A stretch of 64,000 nt of DNA, taken from contig NZ_MKZO01000025.1 in the NCBI RefSeq assembly GCF_001941965.1, positions 1 through 64,000 on the forward strand, in the 5' to 3' direction. Positions 39,650-50,436 of this stretch are shown here, piece after piece. The first letter of the stretch is position 1. The number at the start of each line of letters is the position of its first letter. The position numbers and the translations under genes were made by a program. The notes beneath the pieces were generated by a model that saw nothing but the letters and a program-made list of their open reading frames with translations, made no database searches and was not told the origin of the DNA. Source of the stretch: Pseudomonas putida. Its GTDB lineage: Bacteria; Pseudomonadota; Gammaproteobacteria; Pseudomonadales; Pseudomonadaceae.

Positions 39650-40321
39650 ATGCGCGACTACCAGTGGCTGCATGAGTACTGCCTGAACCGCTTCGGCTCC
39701 GCGGCCGCGCTGGAGGCCTACCTGCCGCAGCCGAAGAGCCCGGCGCAACTGCGCGCGATCAGTGATGACCGCTACCTCTCGACCCTGGCCCTGCGCGTAT
39801 TCCGCGCCGGGCTCAAGCACAGCCTGGTGGACGCCAAGTGGCCGGCGTTCGAGCAGGTGTTCTTCGGCTTCGACCCGGAGAAGGTGGTGCTGATGGGCGC
39901 CGAGCATCTGGAGCGGCTGATGCAGGACACCCGCCTGATCCGCCACCTGGGCAAGCTCAAGAGCGTGCCGCGCAATGCGCAGATGGTGCTGGATGTACAG
40001 AAGGAGAAGGGCAGCTTCGCGGCGCTGATCGCCGACTGGCCGGTGACCGATATCACCGGGCTGTGGAAGTACCTGGCCAGGCATGGCAATCAGCTGGGCG
40101 GGTTGTCGGCGCCGCGGTTCCTGCGGATGGTGGGCAAGGATACGTTCATTCCGACCGATGACATGATGGCGGCGTTGATTGCCCAGGAAGTGATCGACAA
40201 GAAGCCGACCAGTCTGAAGGACCTGGCCTTGGTGCAGGCTGCTTTCAATCAGTGGCATGCCGAGAGTGGGCGGCCGCTGTGCCAGTTGTCGGTGATGCTG
40301 GCGCATACCGTCAATCATTGA
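39650..40321 (+). CDS. DNA-3-methyladenine glycosylase I-like protein (Tag family, diverged)
   Basis: A 223-residue protein related to Tag. FRAGLKHSLVDAKWPAFEQVFFGFDPEKV and LERLMQDTRLIRHLGKLKSV align with the Tag core (FQAGLSW..., RLVQDAGIIRHRGKI). It lacks the N-terminal M-x-RCxW and C-terminal cysteines that hold zinc in E. coli Tag, and it has a different N-terminus (YQWLHEYCLNRFGSAAALEAYLPQPKSP). Activity toward 3-methyladenine is therefore uncertain. It starts 3 bp after ttcA and forms an operon with it. Confidence 0.8.
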   Translation: MRDYQWLHEYCLNRFGSAAALEAYLPQPKSPAQLRAISDDRYLSTLALRVFRAGLKHSLVDAKWPAFEQVFFGFDPEKVVLMGAEHLERLMQDTRLIRHLGKLKSVPRNAQMVLDVQKEKGSFAALIADWPVTDITGLWKYLARHGNQLGGLSAPRFLRMVGKDTFIPTDDMMAALIAQEVIDKKPTSLKDLALVQAAFNQWHAESGRPLCQLSVMLAHTVNH

Positions 40322-40333
40322 TGGTGTTCTTCC

Positions 40334-40420
40334 GGGCCTCATCGCTGGCAAGCCAGCTCCCACAGGTTTTGCGGTGCACGCGATCCCTGTGGGAGCTGGC
40401 TTGCCAGCGATGAGGCCCTC
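40334..40420. repeat. REP pair facing outward
   Basis: GGCCTCATCGCTGGCAAGCC and CCCTGTGGGAGCTGGCTTGCC around CAGGTTTTGCGGTGCACGCGAT. It lies between convergent genes (Tag-like and DUF2069). Confidence 0.93.
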
Positions 40421-40423
40421 AAG

Positions 40424-41788
<1,365 letters not shown>

Positions 41789-41874
41789 GTCAGGGTCGCA
41801 TCCGGCTGTGAGTGGCGGGTATTCTAACCGCAGCAAACCGGCATTTTGCCTGAATCTTGAAGAAGGATTGACCC

Positions 41875-42339
41875 ATGACAAGGCGTTTGGCAGCAGCCCT
41901 GGCCATCAGCATGAGCCTGATGCTCGGTGGTTGCGGTGCGGACTACGGCCTCGACCAGAACGGCAACACGGTGAAAGCCGAGCAACTCGACGGGCGCTGG
42001 GTGGTGCTCAACTACTGGGCCGAATGGTGCGGCCCGTGCCGGGTGGAGATCCCGGAACTGAATCACTTCGCCAAGGAATGGCAGGCCCAGGGCGTGACCG
42101 TGGTCGGGGTGAACTTCGACGGGTTGCAGGGTGAGGAACTGAAGAAGTCGGTGGAAACCATGGGCATCGGCTTCACCGTGCTGGCCCAGGACCCGGCCGA
42201 GCGCTATGACCTGCCGCGTGCCGAGGGGCTGCCGGTGACCTACATCATCGATGACAAGGGCAAGGTGCGCGAGCAGTTGATGGGTGAGCAGACCGAGGCG
42301 GGGCTGGTGGAGAAGATCAAGGCGCTCAAGGGCGCCTGA
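41875..42339 (+). CDS. TlpA/thioredoxin-family lipoprotein
   Basis: A 154-residue thiol-disulfide protein. The lipoprotein signal has lipobox LGGC (C20). The thioredoxin-like fold carries the redox site WCGPC at 51-55, followed by EIPELNHFAKEWQAQGVTVVGVNFD. The cis-proline loop is EGLPVTYIIDDKGKV. It probably keeps a periplasmic thiol protein reduced; the partner is unknown. It is divergent from arsC (86 bp). Confidence 0.9.
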   Translation: MTRRLAAALAISMSLMLGGCGADYGLDQNGNTVKAEQLDGRWVVLNYWAEWCGPCRVEIPELNHFAKEWQAQGVTVVGVNFDGLQGEELKKSVETMGIGFTVLAQDPAERYDLPRAEGLPVTYIIDDKGKVREQLMGEQTEAGLVEKIKALKGA

Positions 42340-42364
42340 TCAGTTCTGGCAGGCAACACATGAC

Positions 42365-42472
42365 CCCTGTGGGAGCTGGCTTGCCAGCGATTGGGCCCGA
42401 TCTGGCAACATCTTTGTCAGTGCCGGCCTCATCGCTGGCAAGTCGGGGCGCCGAACCGCAGCTCCCACAGGG
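42365..42472. repeat. REPIN with an insertion in the right arm
   Basis: The left arm is normal (CCCTGTGGGAGCTGGCTTGCC). The right arm reads CTGGCAAG, then TCGGGGCGCCGAACCGC, then AGCTCCCACAGGG, so the usual CC has been replaced by a 17-base insert. The insert core matches those in the REPs at 22815 and 63350. Confidence 0.92.
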
Positions 42473-42498
42473 TTTTGTGCTGGCCTTGAGAAGGGAGA

Positions 42499-42903
42499 TC
42501 AGCCTTCTTCAGGCCAGAACCGCAGCGGCTTGCCCTCGGCCGGCCAGAACCTGACCTGCTCGATCGGCGAAACATCCCAGCGTTCGACCTGGGTCAGCGC
42601 CTGCAAGAAGCGCTTTTCCTGCTCCATCAACGCCGGCGCACACAGCTTGCGCGTGCTGCCTACGGTACCAAAGCTGAGCTTGTCACCCTGCAGGCTGTAC
42701 TGGGCGAACCAGTGGTTGCACCCGGCATTGCCATAGGCCCGGCCATCATCGGCCAGGGTCAGGGTCAGGTGGCTGTAGTCCATCAGCGGACGTTCGCCGA
42801 TCCACTCCAGCACATAGCTGCGTTCCTTCTGCAGCTTCACCGGCTCGGCCGCGCAGCCCGCCAGGGCCGCCAGTACCGCGCCGCTCATCAACAGCTTGTT
42901 CAC
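42499..42903 (-). CDS. META-domain lipoprotein
   Basis: A 134-residue lipoprotein (lipobox LAGC, C17) with a META/HslJ-like domain: YVLEWIGERPLMDYSHLTLTLADDGRAYGNAGCNHWFAQYSL, then FGTVGSTRKLCAP. The start is the GTG at 42903 (VNKLLMSGAVLAALAGC), the frame's only sensible signal-peptide start. Its GTGA start overlaps the stop of the upstream gene. The role is unknown; HslJ-like proteins are linked to envelope stress. Confidence 0.85.
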   Translation of the reverse strand: MNKLLMSGAVLAALAGCAAEPVKLQKERSYVLEWIGERPLMDYSHLTLTLADDGRAYGNAGCNHWFAQYSLQGDKLSFGTVGSTRKLCAPALMEQEKRFLQALTQVERWDVSPIEQVRFWPAEGKPLRFWPEEG

Positions 42904-43337
42904 TGCGCCTGCTCCCGGCATTTCGGGCACAGGTGTTTCTCACCCTTGGTCGCCCAACCCAGCTCGGCAATCCGCGCCACTGCCGCCGGCTGCTGGGCTT
43001 TCTTGCCCAGCTTGGCGTCTACCGCGAATTCGAATCCGAGCTCGGCGTCGCAGGCATTGCACTGCACTTTCCACTGGTGGATCGCCAGCTCGCCGAAGAC
43101 CGGACCGTTGGCCGTGGCGACCCATTGACCGCGCGGGTTGATCAGGTGGCGGACGCTGTCGACGCTGAGGCGCATCGACAGGTCCTTGCTGCCCTTGAGG
43201 GTCACCAGCAGGACGTCGCCTTTCTGGATCGAGCCGCCGTTGCCGGTGACCTGGTAGCGACCGGCCGCCAGCGCGCGGCATTCGATCAGGGTGTGTTGCG
43301 GGTTGAAGAGGGTGTAGCGGAAATCGTGTTCGACCAT
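42900..43337 (-). CDS. Conserved protein with zinc-ribbon cysteines
   Basis: A 145-residue protein without a recognised family name. Two C-x2-C pairs, CNAC at ~95 and CPKC at ~140, look like a zinc ribbon at the C-terminal half. The N-terminal part (MVEHDFRYTLFNPQHTLIECRALAAGRYQVTGNGGSIQKGDVLLVTLKG) is a small beta-rich module. It is translationally coupled (4-base overlap) with the META lipoprotein, which suggests related roles, and stands convergent to no neighbour. The function is unknown. Confidence 0.7.
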   Translation of the reverse strand: MVEHDFRYTLFNPQHTLIECRALAAGRYQVTGNGGSIQKGDVLLVTLKGSKDLSMRLSVDSVRHLINPRGQWVATANGPVFGELAIHQWKVQCNACDAELGFEFAVDAKLGKKAQQPAAVARIAELGWATKGEKHLCPKCREQAQ

Positions 43338-43367
43338 GGGGCCTCCAAATTTGCCGCGTATCCTACC

Positions 43368-44357
43368 TTATCCCTCCACCAGATTCTGCGGCTCGCCGAC
43401 CATCCATCGGGCGATGTTGTCCAGGGTGGTCTCGGCGATGGCCGCCAGGGCCTCGCGGGTCAGGAAGGCCTGGTGCGCGGTGATGATCACATTGGGGAAG
43501 GTCAGCAGTCGCGCCAGCACGTCGTCCTGCAAAGGCTGGTCGGAGCGGTCCTCGAAGAAGATCTGCGCTTCTTCCTCGTACACATCCAGGCCCAGGTAGC
43601 CGAGGTGGCCACTTTTCAGCGCCTCGATCAGCGCCGGCGTGTCCACCAGGGCACCGCGCCCGGTGTTGATCAGCATGGCGCCGGGCTGCAGGTCGGCAAG
43701 GCTGTGGATATTGATCAGGTGTTTGGTCTGCGAGGTCAGCGGGCAGTGCAGGCTGATGATATTGGCCTGGCGCAGCAACTGGTCCAGGGGCAGGTAACGG
43801 GCGCCCAGGGCTTCGACTTGCGGATTGGGATAGGGATCGTAGGCCAGCAACTGGCAGCCGAAGCCGGCCATGATGCGGGCGAAGGCCAGGCCGATCTGCC
43901 CGGTGCCGACCACGCCGACGGTCTTGCCGTGCAGGTCGAAGCCGGTCAGCCCGTGCAGGCTGAAGTCGCCCTCGCGGGTGCGGTTGTAGGCGCGGTGCAG
44001 GCGGCGGTTCAGGGCCAGGATCAGCGCCACCGCATGTTCCGCCACGGCATGCGGCGAATAGGCCGGGACCCGGGTCACGCTCAGGCCCAGGCGCTTCGCC
44101 GCCGCCAGGTCGACATGGTTGTAGCCCGCCGAGCGCAGGGCGATCAGCCGCGTGCCGGCAGCGGCCAGGCGCTCCAGCACCGGCGCCGACAGGTCGTCGT
44201 TGATGAAGGCGCAGACCACTTCATGGCCGGCGGCGAGGGCGGCGGTGTCCTCGTTCAGGCGGGCGGGCTGGAAGTGCAGCTCCAAGCCGCGCACGGCGCG
44301 GGCAGCGGTGAAGCTGTTCTGGTCATAGGACTGGCTGCTGAAAAACAGGACGCGCAT
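43368..44357 (-). CDS. ldhA: Fermentative D-lactate dehydrogenase
   Basis: A 329-residue D-2-hydroxyacid dehydrogenase reducing pyruvate to D-lactate with NADH. The NAD loop is GVVGTGQIGLAFARI near 150. The catalytic arginine is in LINTGRGALVDT, the glutamate in LDVYEEEA, and the histidine in ITAHQAFLTREAL. The start MRVLFFSSQSYDQNSF matches family members. It lies next to gacS in the same order as P. aeruginosa PA0927-PA0928. Confidence 0.94.
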   Translation of the reverse strand: MRVLFFSSQSYDQNSFTAARAVRGLELHFQPARLNEDTAALAAGHEVVCAFINDDLSAPVLERLAAAGTRLIALRSAGYNHVDLAAAKRLGLSVTRVPAYSPHAVAEHAVALILALNRRLHRAYNRTREGDFSLHGLTGFDLHGKTVGVVGTGQIGLAFARIMAGFGCQLLAYDPYPNPQVEALGARYLPLDQLLRQANIISLHCPLTSQTKHLINIHSLADLQPGAMLINTGRGALVDTPALIEALKSGHLGYLGLDVYEEEAQIFFEDRSDQPLQDDVLARLLTFPNVIITAHQAFLTREALAAIAETTLDNIARWMVGEPQNLVEG

Positions 44358-44424
44358 CGTTCAAGCTCCCTAACGGTCGAACCGCCAGTGTAGCCAGAGC
44401 GCCGCGCGCCCGCCTTGCCTCAGG

Positions 44425-47178
44425 TCAGGCGCTCTGGCGCGCCGCGTGGGTGAGGCGGTCGATGGCCCGTTCCAGGTCGTCGAGGGACTGCTGGGCTTCC
44501 GGATCGTCCTGCTTCAACAGGGTCTCGCTGCGCTGGCAGGCCGCACGCAATTGCGGCACGCCGCAGTAGCGGGTGGCGCCATTGAGCCGGTGCACCCGCT
44601 CGATGGTCGCGGCGCGGTCGCCGGTATCGCGGGCGGCGCGGATCGCATGGCGGTCCGATTCCAGCGAGGCCAGGAGCATCGCCAGCATGTCAGCCGCCAG
44701 ATCCGGCTTGCCGGCGGCCAGGCGCAGGCCTTCCTCCGGGTCCAGGACTTTCAGCTCGTTGCTGCCGTACTGGTTGGCGCTGCTGCGGTCGTCGCGGGTG
44801 ACCTTGACCGTCAGCCCGGTCCATTTCTGCACCACCTGGGCCAGTTGCCGGTCGCTGATCGGCTTGGTCAGGTAGTCGTCCATGCCGCTATGCAGCAGGG
44901 CGCGCTTTTCGTTGGCCATGGCATGGGCGGTGAGGGCGACGATGGGCAGCGCCTGGCCACCATGCCCGGCTTCCCAGCGGCGGATCTGCTCGGTGCATTC
45001 GCGACCGTCCATGCCCGGCATCTGCACGTCCATCAGGACCAGGTCGAAGCTGTCCTGCTGCACGGCCTTGAGCGCCGCCTTGCCGCTGTCCACCGCCAGT
45101 ACCTCGGCGCCGAGGTCCTCCAGCAGGGTCTGCACCAGCAACAGGTTGGCCGGGTTGTCGTCGACACACAGCACCTTGGGCAAACGCTGGCCCGGGACGG
45201 CCTTGAGTTCGCCCTGGCTGCGCCGCGGCTGGACCAGTTCGAGCAGGGCGCGGCGCAGCTTGCGCGTGCACGCCGGCTTGGCGTAGAGCTGGCCGTGGGC
45301 ATTGGGCAGGAACGGGTGGTAGAGGGTCTGCTCGGTGGTCGGGCAGAGCACCAGGGCCTGGCAGGCGAACTGCTCCAGGCGCTGGATCAGCTGGCCGAGG
45401 CTTTCCGGGGCCATGTCATGCAGGTTGACCCCGAGCACCGCCAGCTCGAACGGCTGTCCGGCCAGGTGCGCGGCTTGCACTGCGGTCAGCAACTGCTCCG
45501 GCGAACCGAAGGTGCTCACCGCCAGGCCGCAATCCTCCAGTTGATGCTCCAGTGCCTGGCGGGCCAGTTCGTGGTTGTCGGTGATCGCCGTGCGCCGCTG
45601 GTGCAGGGCCGGCAGCGGCTGGTCCTCGGTGGTGTCGCGGGCGCGGGGCAGGCTCAGGCTGATCCAGAACTGCGAGCCTTCGCCCGGGGTGCTGTCGACG
45701 CCGATCTCGCCGCCCATCTGTTCGATCAGGCGCTTGGAAATCACCAGCCCCAGGCCGGTCCCGCCGGCCTGGCGCGACAGCGAGTTGTCGGCCTGGCTGA
45801 AGGCCTGGAACAAGGCGCGCACATCCTGGGCCGAGAGGCCGATCCCGGTGTCCTGGATGCAGATGCGCAACTGCACCGAATCCTCGCGCTCGTCCTCGAG
45901 CATGGCGCGGGCGACGATGGTGCCCTCGCGGGTGAACTTGATCGCGTTGCTCACCAGGTTGGTGAGGATCTGCTTCAGGCGCAGCGGGTCGCCGATCAGC
46001 GACAGCGGTGTGTCGCGGTACACCAGGCTGACCAGTTCGAGCTGCTTGGCGTGGGCCTGCGGCGCGAGGATGGTCAGGGTGTCCTGGATCAGGTCGCGCA
46101 GGTTGAACGGAATGCTCTCCAGCACCAGCTTGCCGGCCTCGATCTTCGAGAAGTCGAGGATTTCGTTGATGATCCCCAGCAGGCTGTCGGCCGATTTCTC
46201 GATGGTGCCGAGGTAGTCGTGCTGGCGCGGGGTCAGCTCGCTTTTCTGCAGCAGGTGGGTGAAGCCGACGATGCCGTTGAGCGGTGTGCGAATCTCGTGG
46301 CTCATGTTGGCGAGGAACTCGGACTTGATCCGGCTCGCCTCGATCGCCTCCTTGCGCGCCATGTCCAGCTCGATGTTCTGGATCTCGATGGTTTCCAGGT
46401 TCTGGCGCACATCCTCGGTGGCCTGGTCGATACTGTGCTGGAGCTCTTCGTGGGCGCTGTGCAGGGTCTCGGCCATGCGGTTGATCCCGGCCGCCAGTTC
46501 GTCCAGTTCGTAGCTGCCCATGTTTGGCAGGCGTTCTTCCAGGTTGCCGTCCTTGAGCTGGCTGACCGCATGCTTGATCTGCCCGATCGGGCCATTGATC
46601 GCCCGGCTCATGCGCAGGGCGAGGAGGGTGGTGGCCATCAGCCCGAGGAGGATCAGCAGCATGCTGGCGAACAGCGCGCGATAACCGCGCAGCAAGGTGC
46701 CGCTATGGGAAATTTCGATTTCGACCCAGCCCAGCAGGCGATCGGCTTCGTTGGGCACCGGATCGTCGGCGAGGTCGCGATGATGGCCGAACACCGGCAG
46801 CAGGTAGCGCGTGGCATCGCTGCCCGAGCGCTGGAGCATCTGCGTACCACCGCCGGCCGGCGGCATGTTGAGCATGCTCGGTCCGGCATGGGCGAGGCTG
46901 CCGCGGTCCGGTCCGAGGAAGGACACGGCCCGCACATCGGCCTGTTCCAGGCTCTGCGCGGCGATCCGCTCCAGTTGCGCCCGGTCCCTGCGGGCCAGGG
47001 CCGGGCCGGCAAGCGGTGCCAGGCTTTCGGTGATCATCTGGCCGCGCTGGAGCAACTGGGTCTGCAGCTCGTTCTGCTGCAGCCAGGTGAAATAGCCACC
47101 GAGCACCAGGGCCATGGCCCCGGCGGGCACCACGGCGAGCAGGAGCACGCGGGTCCTGATTCCAAATCGATTCAGCAC
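44425..47178 (-). CDS. gacS: Hybrid sensor kinase GacS
   Basis: A 917-residue tripartite kinase, the master sensor of secondary metabolism and the Rsm RNA pathway. Membrane segments are at ~9-32 and ~168-190, and HAMP is at ~190-245. The transmitter carries H294 in [12 protein letters not shown]. The ATP-binding domain includes [10 protein letters not shown] and [12 protein letters not shown]. The receiver has D717 in [13 protein letters not shown], and the HPt domain has H863 in [12 protein letters not shown]. These three phosphorelay residues sit at the numbers reported for GacS. The partner GacA is not in the window. A dyad lies upstream on the pirR side. Confidence 0.97.
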   Translation of the reverse strand: MLNRFGIRTRVLLLAVVPAGAMALVLGGYFTWLQQNELQTQLLQRGQMITESLAPLAGPALARRDRAQLERIAAQSLEQADVRAVSFLGPDRGSLAHAGPSMLNMPPAGGGTQMLQRSGSDATRYLLPVFGHHRDLADDPVPNEADRLLGWVEIEISHSGTLLRGYRALFASMLLILLGLMATTLLALRMSRAINGPIGQIKHAVSQLKDGNLEERLPNMGSYELDELAAGINRMAETLHSAHEELQHSIDQATEDVRQNLETIEIQNIELDMARKEAIEASRIKSEFLANMSHEIRTPLNGIVGFTHLLQKSELTPRQHDYLGTIEKSADSLLGIINEILDFSKIEAGKLVLESIPFNLRDLIQDTLTILAPQAHAKQLELVSLVYRDTPLSLIGDPLRLKQILTNLVSNAIKFTREGTIVARAMLEDEREDSVQLRICIQDTGIGLSAQDVRALFQAFSQADNSLSRQAGGTGLGLVISKRLIEQMGGEIGVDSTPGEGSQFWISLSLPRARDTTEDQPLPALHQRRTAITDNHELARQALEHQLEDCGLAVSTFGSPEQLLTAVQAAHLAGQPFELAVLGVNLHDMAPESLGQLIQRLEQFACQALVLCPTTEQTLYHPFLPNAHGQLYAKPACTRKLRRALLELVQPRRSQGELKAVPGQRLPKVLCVDDNPANLLLVQTLLEDLGAEVLAVDSGKAALKAVQQDSFDLVLMDVQMPGMDGRECTEQIRRWEAGHGGQALPIVALTAHAMANEKRALLHSGMDDYLTKPISDRQLAQVVQKWTGLTVKVTRDDRSSANQYGSNELKVLDPEEGLRLAAGKPDLAADMLAMLLASLESDRHAIRAARDTGDRAATIERVHRLNGATRYCGVPQLRAACQRSETLLKQDDPEAQQSLDDLERAIDRLTHAARQSA

Positions 47179-47300
47179 GCCCGGTCTCCTGTGTCTGCGC
47201 GGCGCTGGATGGGAAGAAAGCTACCGCGTGTTTCAAGGTATTGCACTGGTTTATCGCTTCATGACGAACCGGCCTTTGTACTAGGGTCGGGTTGCCTGGG

Positions 47301-47338
47301 GCAATTTATTGCTCAATAATCGCGCGATTGAGAATTGC
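47301..47338. promoter_or_regulatory. Extended dyad between gacS and pirR
   Basis: GCAATT...CTCAAT-N9-ATTGAG.AATTGC forms nested inverted repeats (outer arms 47301-47306 and 47333-47338; inner arms 47312-47317 and 47327-47332). It ends 13 bases before the pirR ATG, so it could be an operator for autoregulation by PirR. Confidence 0.55.
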
Positions 47339-47350
47339 TAGCAGCCGCCA

Positions 47351-48067
47351 ATGAATCCCGCCGTCATCCGCAATCCCAACATTCTCGCGATCGAAGACGA
47401 TCCGGTACTCGGTGCCTACCTGCACGAGCAACTGGAGCGTAGTGGCTTTCTCGTGACCTGGTGCCGCAATGGTCGGGACGGCCTGGACCAGGCGCGCCAG
47501 CAGCATTTCGACGTGGTCCTGATGGATATCCTGCTGCCGGGCATGACCGGCCTCGATGCCCTGGTGCAGTTGCGCGAGCGTAGTGGCACGCCGGTGATCA
47601 TGATGTCGGCCCTCGGCGCCGAGGCGGACCGCATCACCGGTTTCCAGCGCGGCGCCGACGACTACCTGCCCAAGCCGTTCAGCATGACCGAGCTGCGCGT
47701 GCGTATCGAAGCGATCCTGCGGCGGGTCGACCTGGAAAGGCGCTATTCGCCGGTGAGCAAGGCGCCAGCCAGCGAACTGCGTTTCGACGACGAGGCCAGT
47801 GACGTCTGCCACGACGGCCAGTGGGCCGGGCTGACCCCCAGCGAATACCGGGTGCTCGATACCCTGCAGCGCAGCCCCGACGAGGTGCTGAGCAAGCCCT
47901 TCCTTTACCAGCATGTGCTGCAGCGCGGTTACTCGCGCCACGACCGCAGCCTCGACATGCATGTCAGCCAGATCCGCCGCAAGCTCAAGGCCATCGGCTA
48001 CCAGGAGCGCCAGGTCCGCACTGTGTGGGGCCAGGGTTACATCCTGAGCGCCGGCGAGGACCAGTGA
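47351..48067 (+). CDS. pirR: OmpR-family response regulator PirR
   Basis: A 238-residue regulator. The receiver domain has D59 in VVLMDILLPGMTG, LGAEADRITGFQRGADDYLPKPF and the winged helix LTPSEYRVLDTLQRSPDEVLSKPF...LDMHVSQIRRKLKAIGYQ. The gene lies between gacS and pirS, exactly as PA0929 in P. aeruginosa, where PirRS controls a ferric-enterobactin-type receptor PirA. Here no pirA follows, so its target must be elsewhere. A dyad symmetry lies before the start. Confidence 0.85.
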   Translation: MNPAVIRNPNILAIEDDPVLGAYLHEQLERSGFLVTWCRNGRDGLDQARQQHFDVVLMDILLPGMTGLDALVQLRERSGTPVIMMSALGAEADRITGFQRGADDYLPKPFSMTELRVRIEAILRRVDLERRYSPVSKAPASELRFDDEASDVCHDGQWAGLTPSEYRVLDTLQRSPDEVLSKPFLYQHVLQRGYSRHDRSLDMHVSQIRRKLKAIGYQERQVRTVWGQGYILSAGEDQ

Positions 48068-48068
48068 G

Positions 48069-49439
48069 TTGCCCAACCGTCATTCGCTGTTCTGGAAGCT
48101 GGCGATCCTCATGGTGGGCTTCTGCCTGCTGCTGATCGGCCTGACCCTGTCCTGGGGCAAGCAGATGGAGGTGCGCAACGCCTACCTCGGCCCCCAGGCG
48201 CGGGCGCTGCTCGAAGGCTACGCCGCCGAGGCCGAACGGGCCCTGGAAAGCGGTGGCACGGCCGGCGTCGACCTGTGGCTGACCGGCATGCGCGAACGCG
48301 AACAGGGCTTTATCAGCGTGATCGGCCCGGACCTGCAACCGCTGGGCAGCCTGCCGCTGACCGATGGCCAGGTCGAGCGCCTGACCAACCTGCGCGGCGT
48401 GGATCGTCCGGTCAGCCGGCATTCGTCCACGGCGCCGTGGATGCGCGTGCCGTTTCCCGGTGATTCGTCCCTCGGCAGCCTGGTGATCGAGCTGCCGCAC
48501 CGGCTGATCCCCGACCGCTGGAACCTGCTGTTCTGGCGCATGGTCACCAATGGCCTGATCCCCGGCCTGCTGACCTTGCTGTTCTGCGTCGGCCTGTACC
48601 GCATGCTGATCCGCCCGCTGCACCAGTTGCGTGACCAGGCCAATGCCTGGCGCTCCGAGCGTCTGACCGCACGGGTCGCCAGCACCACCACCAGCCGCCA
48701 TGACGAATTCGGCGAGCTGGGCCGCGCCTTCGACGATATGGCCGAGCGCCTGCAAGGCACGGTGGCCTTGCAGCAGCAACTGCTGCGCGACCTGTCCCAT
48801 GAGTTGCGCACACCGCTGAGTCGCCTGCAGGTGGCAAGCGACACGGAAGAAGACCTGCCCCGCCTGCGCGAGCGCCTGGGCCGGGAAGTGGAGGGCATGC
48901 AGCGTCTGGTCGAGGATGCCCTGCAACTGGCCTGGCTGGATGCCGAGCGTGCGCCGCTGCCCTGCGAGCCGATCGAGATTCCGGCGCTGTGGGAAATGCT
49001 CTGCGAGGACGCCAGCTTCGAAAGCGCCTGGCCGCGGGCGCAACTGGTCTGCGAGCTGGACGGTGAGTGCTGGGTGCAGGGCCATCTCAACAGCCTGGCC
49101 CAGGCTCTGGAGAACATCCTGCGCAATGCCATTCGCCATTCACCCGCCGACGGGGTGATCCGCCTCGGTGGCCAGCGCCAGGGCGAGTATTGGCTGCTGT
49201 GGCTGGAGGACCAGGGGGGCGGGGTGGACGAAGCGGAGCTGGAACGGATTTTCGCCGCCTTTACCCGTCTCGATGGTTCACGCCCGGGTGATGGCGGCTT
49301 CGGCCTTGGCCTGAGCATCGCCCGCAATGCCATGCAGCGCCAGGGCGGACGGCTCTGGGCGCAGAACGGCGCCCGCGGCCTGCGCCTGAATTTCCATCTG
49401 CGCGCAGCCGATCCGGCTGGCCTGGGCAAGGGGTTATAG
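48069..49439 (+). CDS. pirS: Sensor histidine kinase PirS
   Basis: A 456-residue kinase. Membrane segments are at ~9-28 and ~158-178, and the periplasmic sensor of ~130 residues is at ~30-155. HAMP is at ~180-232. H244 in RDLSHELRTPLSRL is phosphorylated. The ATP domain includes LENILRNAIRHSPADG, EDQGGGVDEAEL and GFGLGLSIARNA. The start is the TTG at 48069, one base after the pirR stop; a later ATG would remove the first membrane helix. It is the partner of PirR; iron-siderophore sensing is inferred from P. aeruginosa. Confidence 0.83.
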   Translation: MPNRHSLFWKLAILMVGFCLLLIGLTLSWGKQMEVRNAYLGPQARALLEGYAAEAERALESGGTAGVDLWLTGMREREQGFISVIGPDLQPLGSLPLTDGQVERLTNLRGVDRPVSRHSSTAPWMRVPFPGDSSLGSLVIELPHRLIPDRWNLLFWRMVTNGLIPGLLTLLFCVGLYRMLIRPLHQLRDQANAWRSERLTARVASTTTSRHDEFGELGRAFDDMAERLQGTVALQQQLLRDLSHELRTPLSRLQVASDTEEDLPRLRERLGREVEGMQRLVEDALQLAWLDAERAPLPCEPIEIPALWEMLCEDASFESAWPRAQLVCELDGECWVQGHLNSLAQALENILRNAIRHSPADGVIRLGGQRQGEYWLLWLEDQGGGVDEAELERIFAAFTRLDGSRPGDGGFGLGLSIARNAMQRQGGRLWAQNGARGLRLNFHLRAADPAGLGKGL

Positions 49440-49533
49440 CCATCCGCTATAAGTCCCGCAGATTGCGTGATATGGGGCGCGACGGTTTGCCGGTATGATA
49501 GGCGGCCCCGTGAGTCTGGATTGCGAAAACGCC

Positions 49534-50436
49534 ATGACCTTGCAGTACCCCACCATCGCCGATTGCGTCGGCAACACCCCCCTGGTTCGCCTGCAGCGCA
49601 TGGCCGGTGAGACCAGCAATACGCTCCTGGTAAAGCTCGAAGGCAACAACCCGGCGGGTTCGGTCAAGGACCGTCCGGCGCTGTCGATGATCACCCGTGC
49701 CGAGCTGCGCGGCCAGATCAAGCCAGGCGACACCCTGATCGAGGCGACCTCCGGCAACACCGGGATCGCCCTGGCCATGGCGGCGGCGATCAAGGGCTAC
49801 AAGATGATCCTGATCATGCCCGACAACTCCAGTGCCGAACGCAAGGCGGCAATGACCGCCTACGGCGCCGAGCTGATCCTGGTCAGCAAGGAAGAGGGCA
49901 TGGAAGGCGCCCGTGACCTGGCCGAGCGCCTGCGTGACGAAGGCCGTGGCCTGGTCCTCGACCAGTTCGGCAACGGCGACAACCCCGAGGCCCACTACGT
50001 CAGTACCGGCCCGGAGATCTGGCGCCAGACCGGCGGCAACATCACCCATTTCATCAGTTCCATGGGCACCACCGGCACCATCATGGGCTGCTCGCGCTAC
50101 CTCAAGGAGCAGAACCCCAACGTGCAGATCGTCGGCCTGCAGCCCATGGAAGGTTCGGCCATCCCGGGCATCCGCCGCTGGCCGGAGGAATACCTGCCGT
50201 CGATCTTCCAGGCCGAGCGCGTCGATCGCGTGGTCGACATGGCCCAGAGCGAAGCCGAGGACACCACCCGCCGCCTGGCCCGGGAAGAGGGCATTTTCTG
50301 CGGTGTGTCTTCCGGTGGTGCGGTGGCGGCGATGCTGCGCCTGTCCCGTGAAGTGGAAAACGCCACGATGGTGGCGATCATCTGTGACCGTGGCGACCGT
50401 TACCTGTCGACCGGCATTTTCGACGCGGATCGCTGA
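49534..50436 (+). CDS. cysM: Cysteine synthase B
   Basis: A 300-residue PLP enzyme making cysteine from O-acetylserine (or S-sulfocysteine with thiosulfate). The PLP lysine is in [13 protein letters not shown], the substrate loop is [12 protein letters not shown], and the phosphate-binding loop is [29 protein letters not shown] is the C-terminal signature. The ATG at 49534 is chosen because it fits the [20 protein letters not shown] family start. Order with pirS before and rlmD after is as in P. aeruginosa; it overlaps rlmD by one base. Confidence 0.95.
   Translation: MTLQYPTIADCVGNTPLVRLQRMAGETSNTLLVKLEGNNPAGSVKDRPALSMITRAELRGQIKPGDTLIEATSGNTGIALAMAAAIKGYKMILIMPDNSSAERKAAMTAYGAELILVSKEEGMEGARDLAERLRDEGRGLVLDQFGNGDNPEAHYVSTGPEIWRQTGGNITHFISSMGTTGTIMGCSRYLKEQNPNVQIVGLQPMEGSAIPGIRRWPEEYLPSIFQAERVDRVVDMAQSEAEDTTRRLAREEGIFCGVSSGGAVAAMLRLSREVENATMVAIICDRGDRYLSTGIFDADR

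Noticed and set aside
44446..47319. 957-codon plus-strand frame opposite gacS
   Set aside because: Antisense of gacS, whose phosphorelay residues are all present; the plus frame is compositionally odd.
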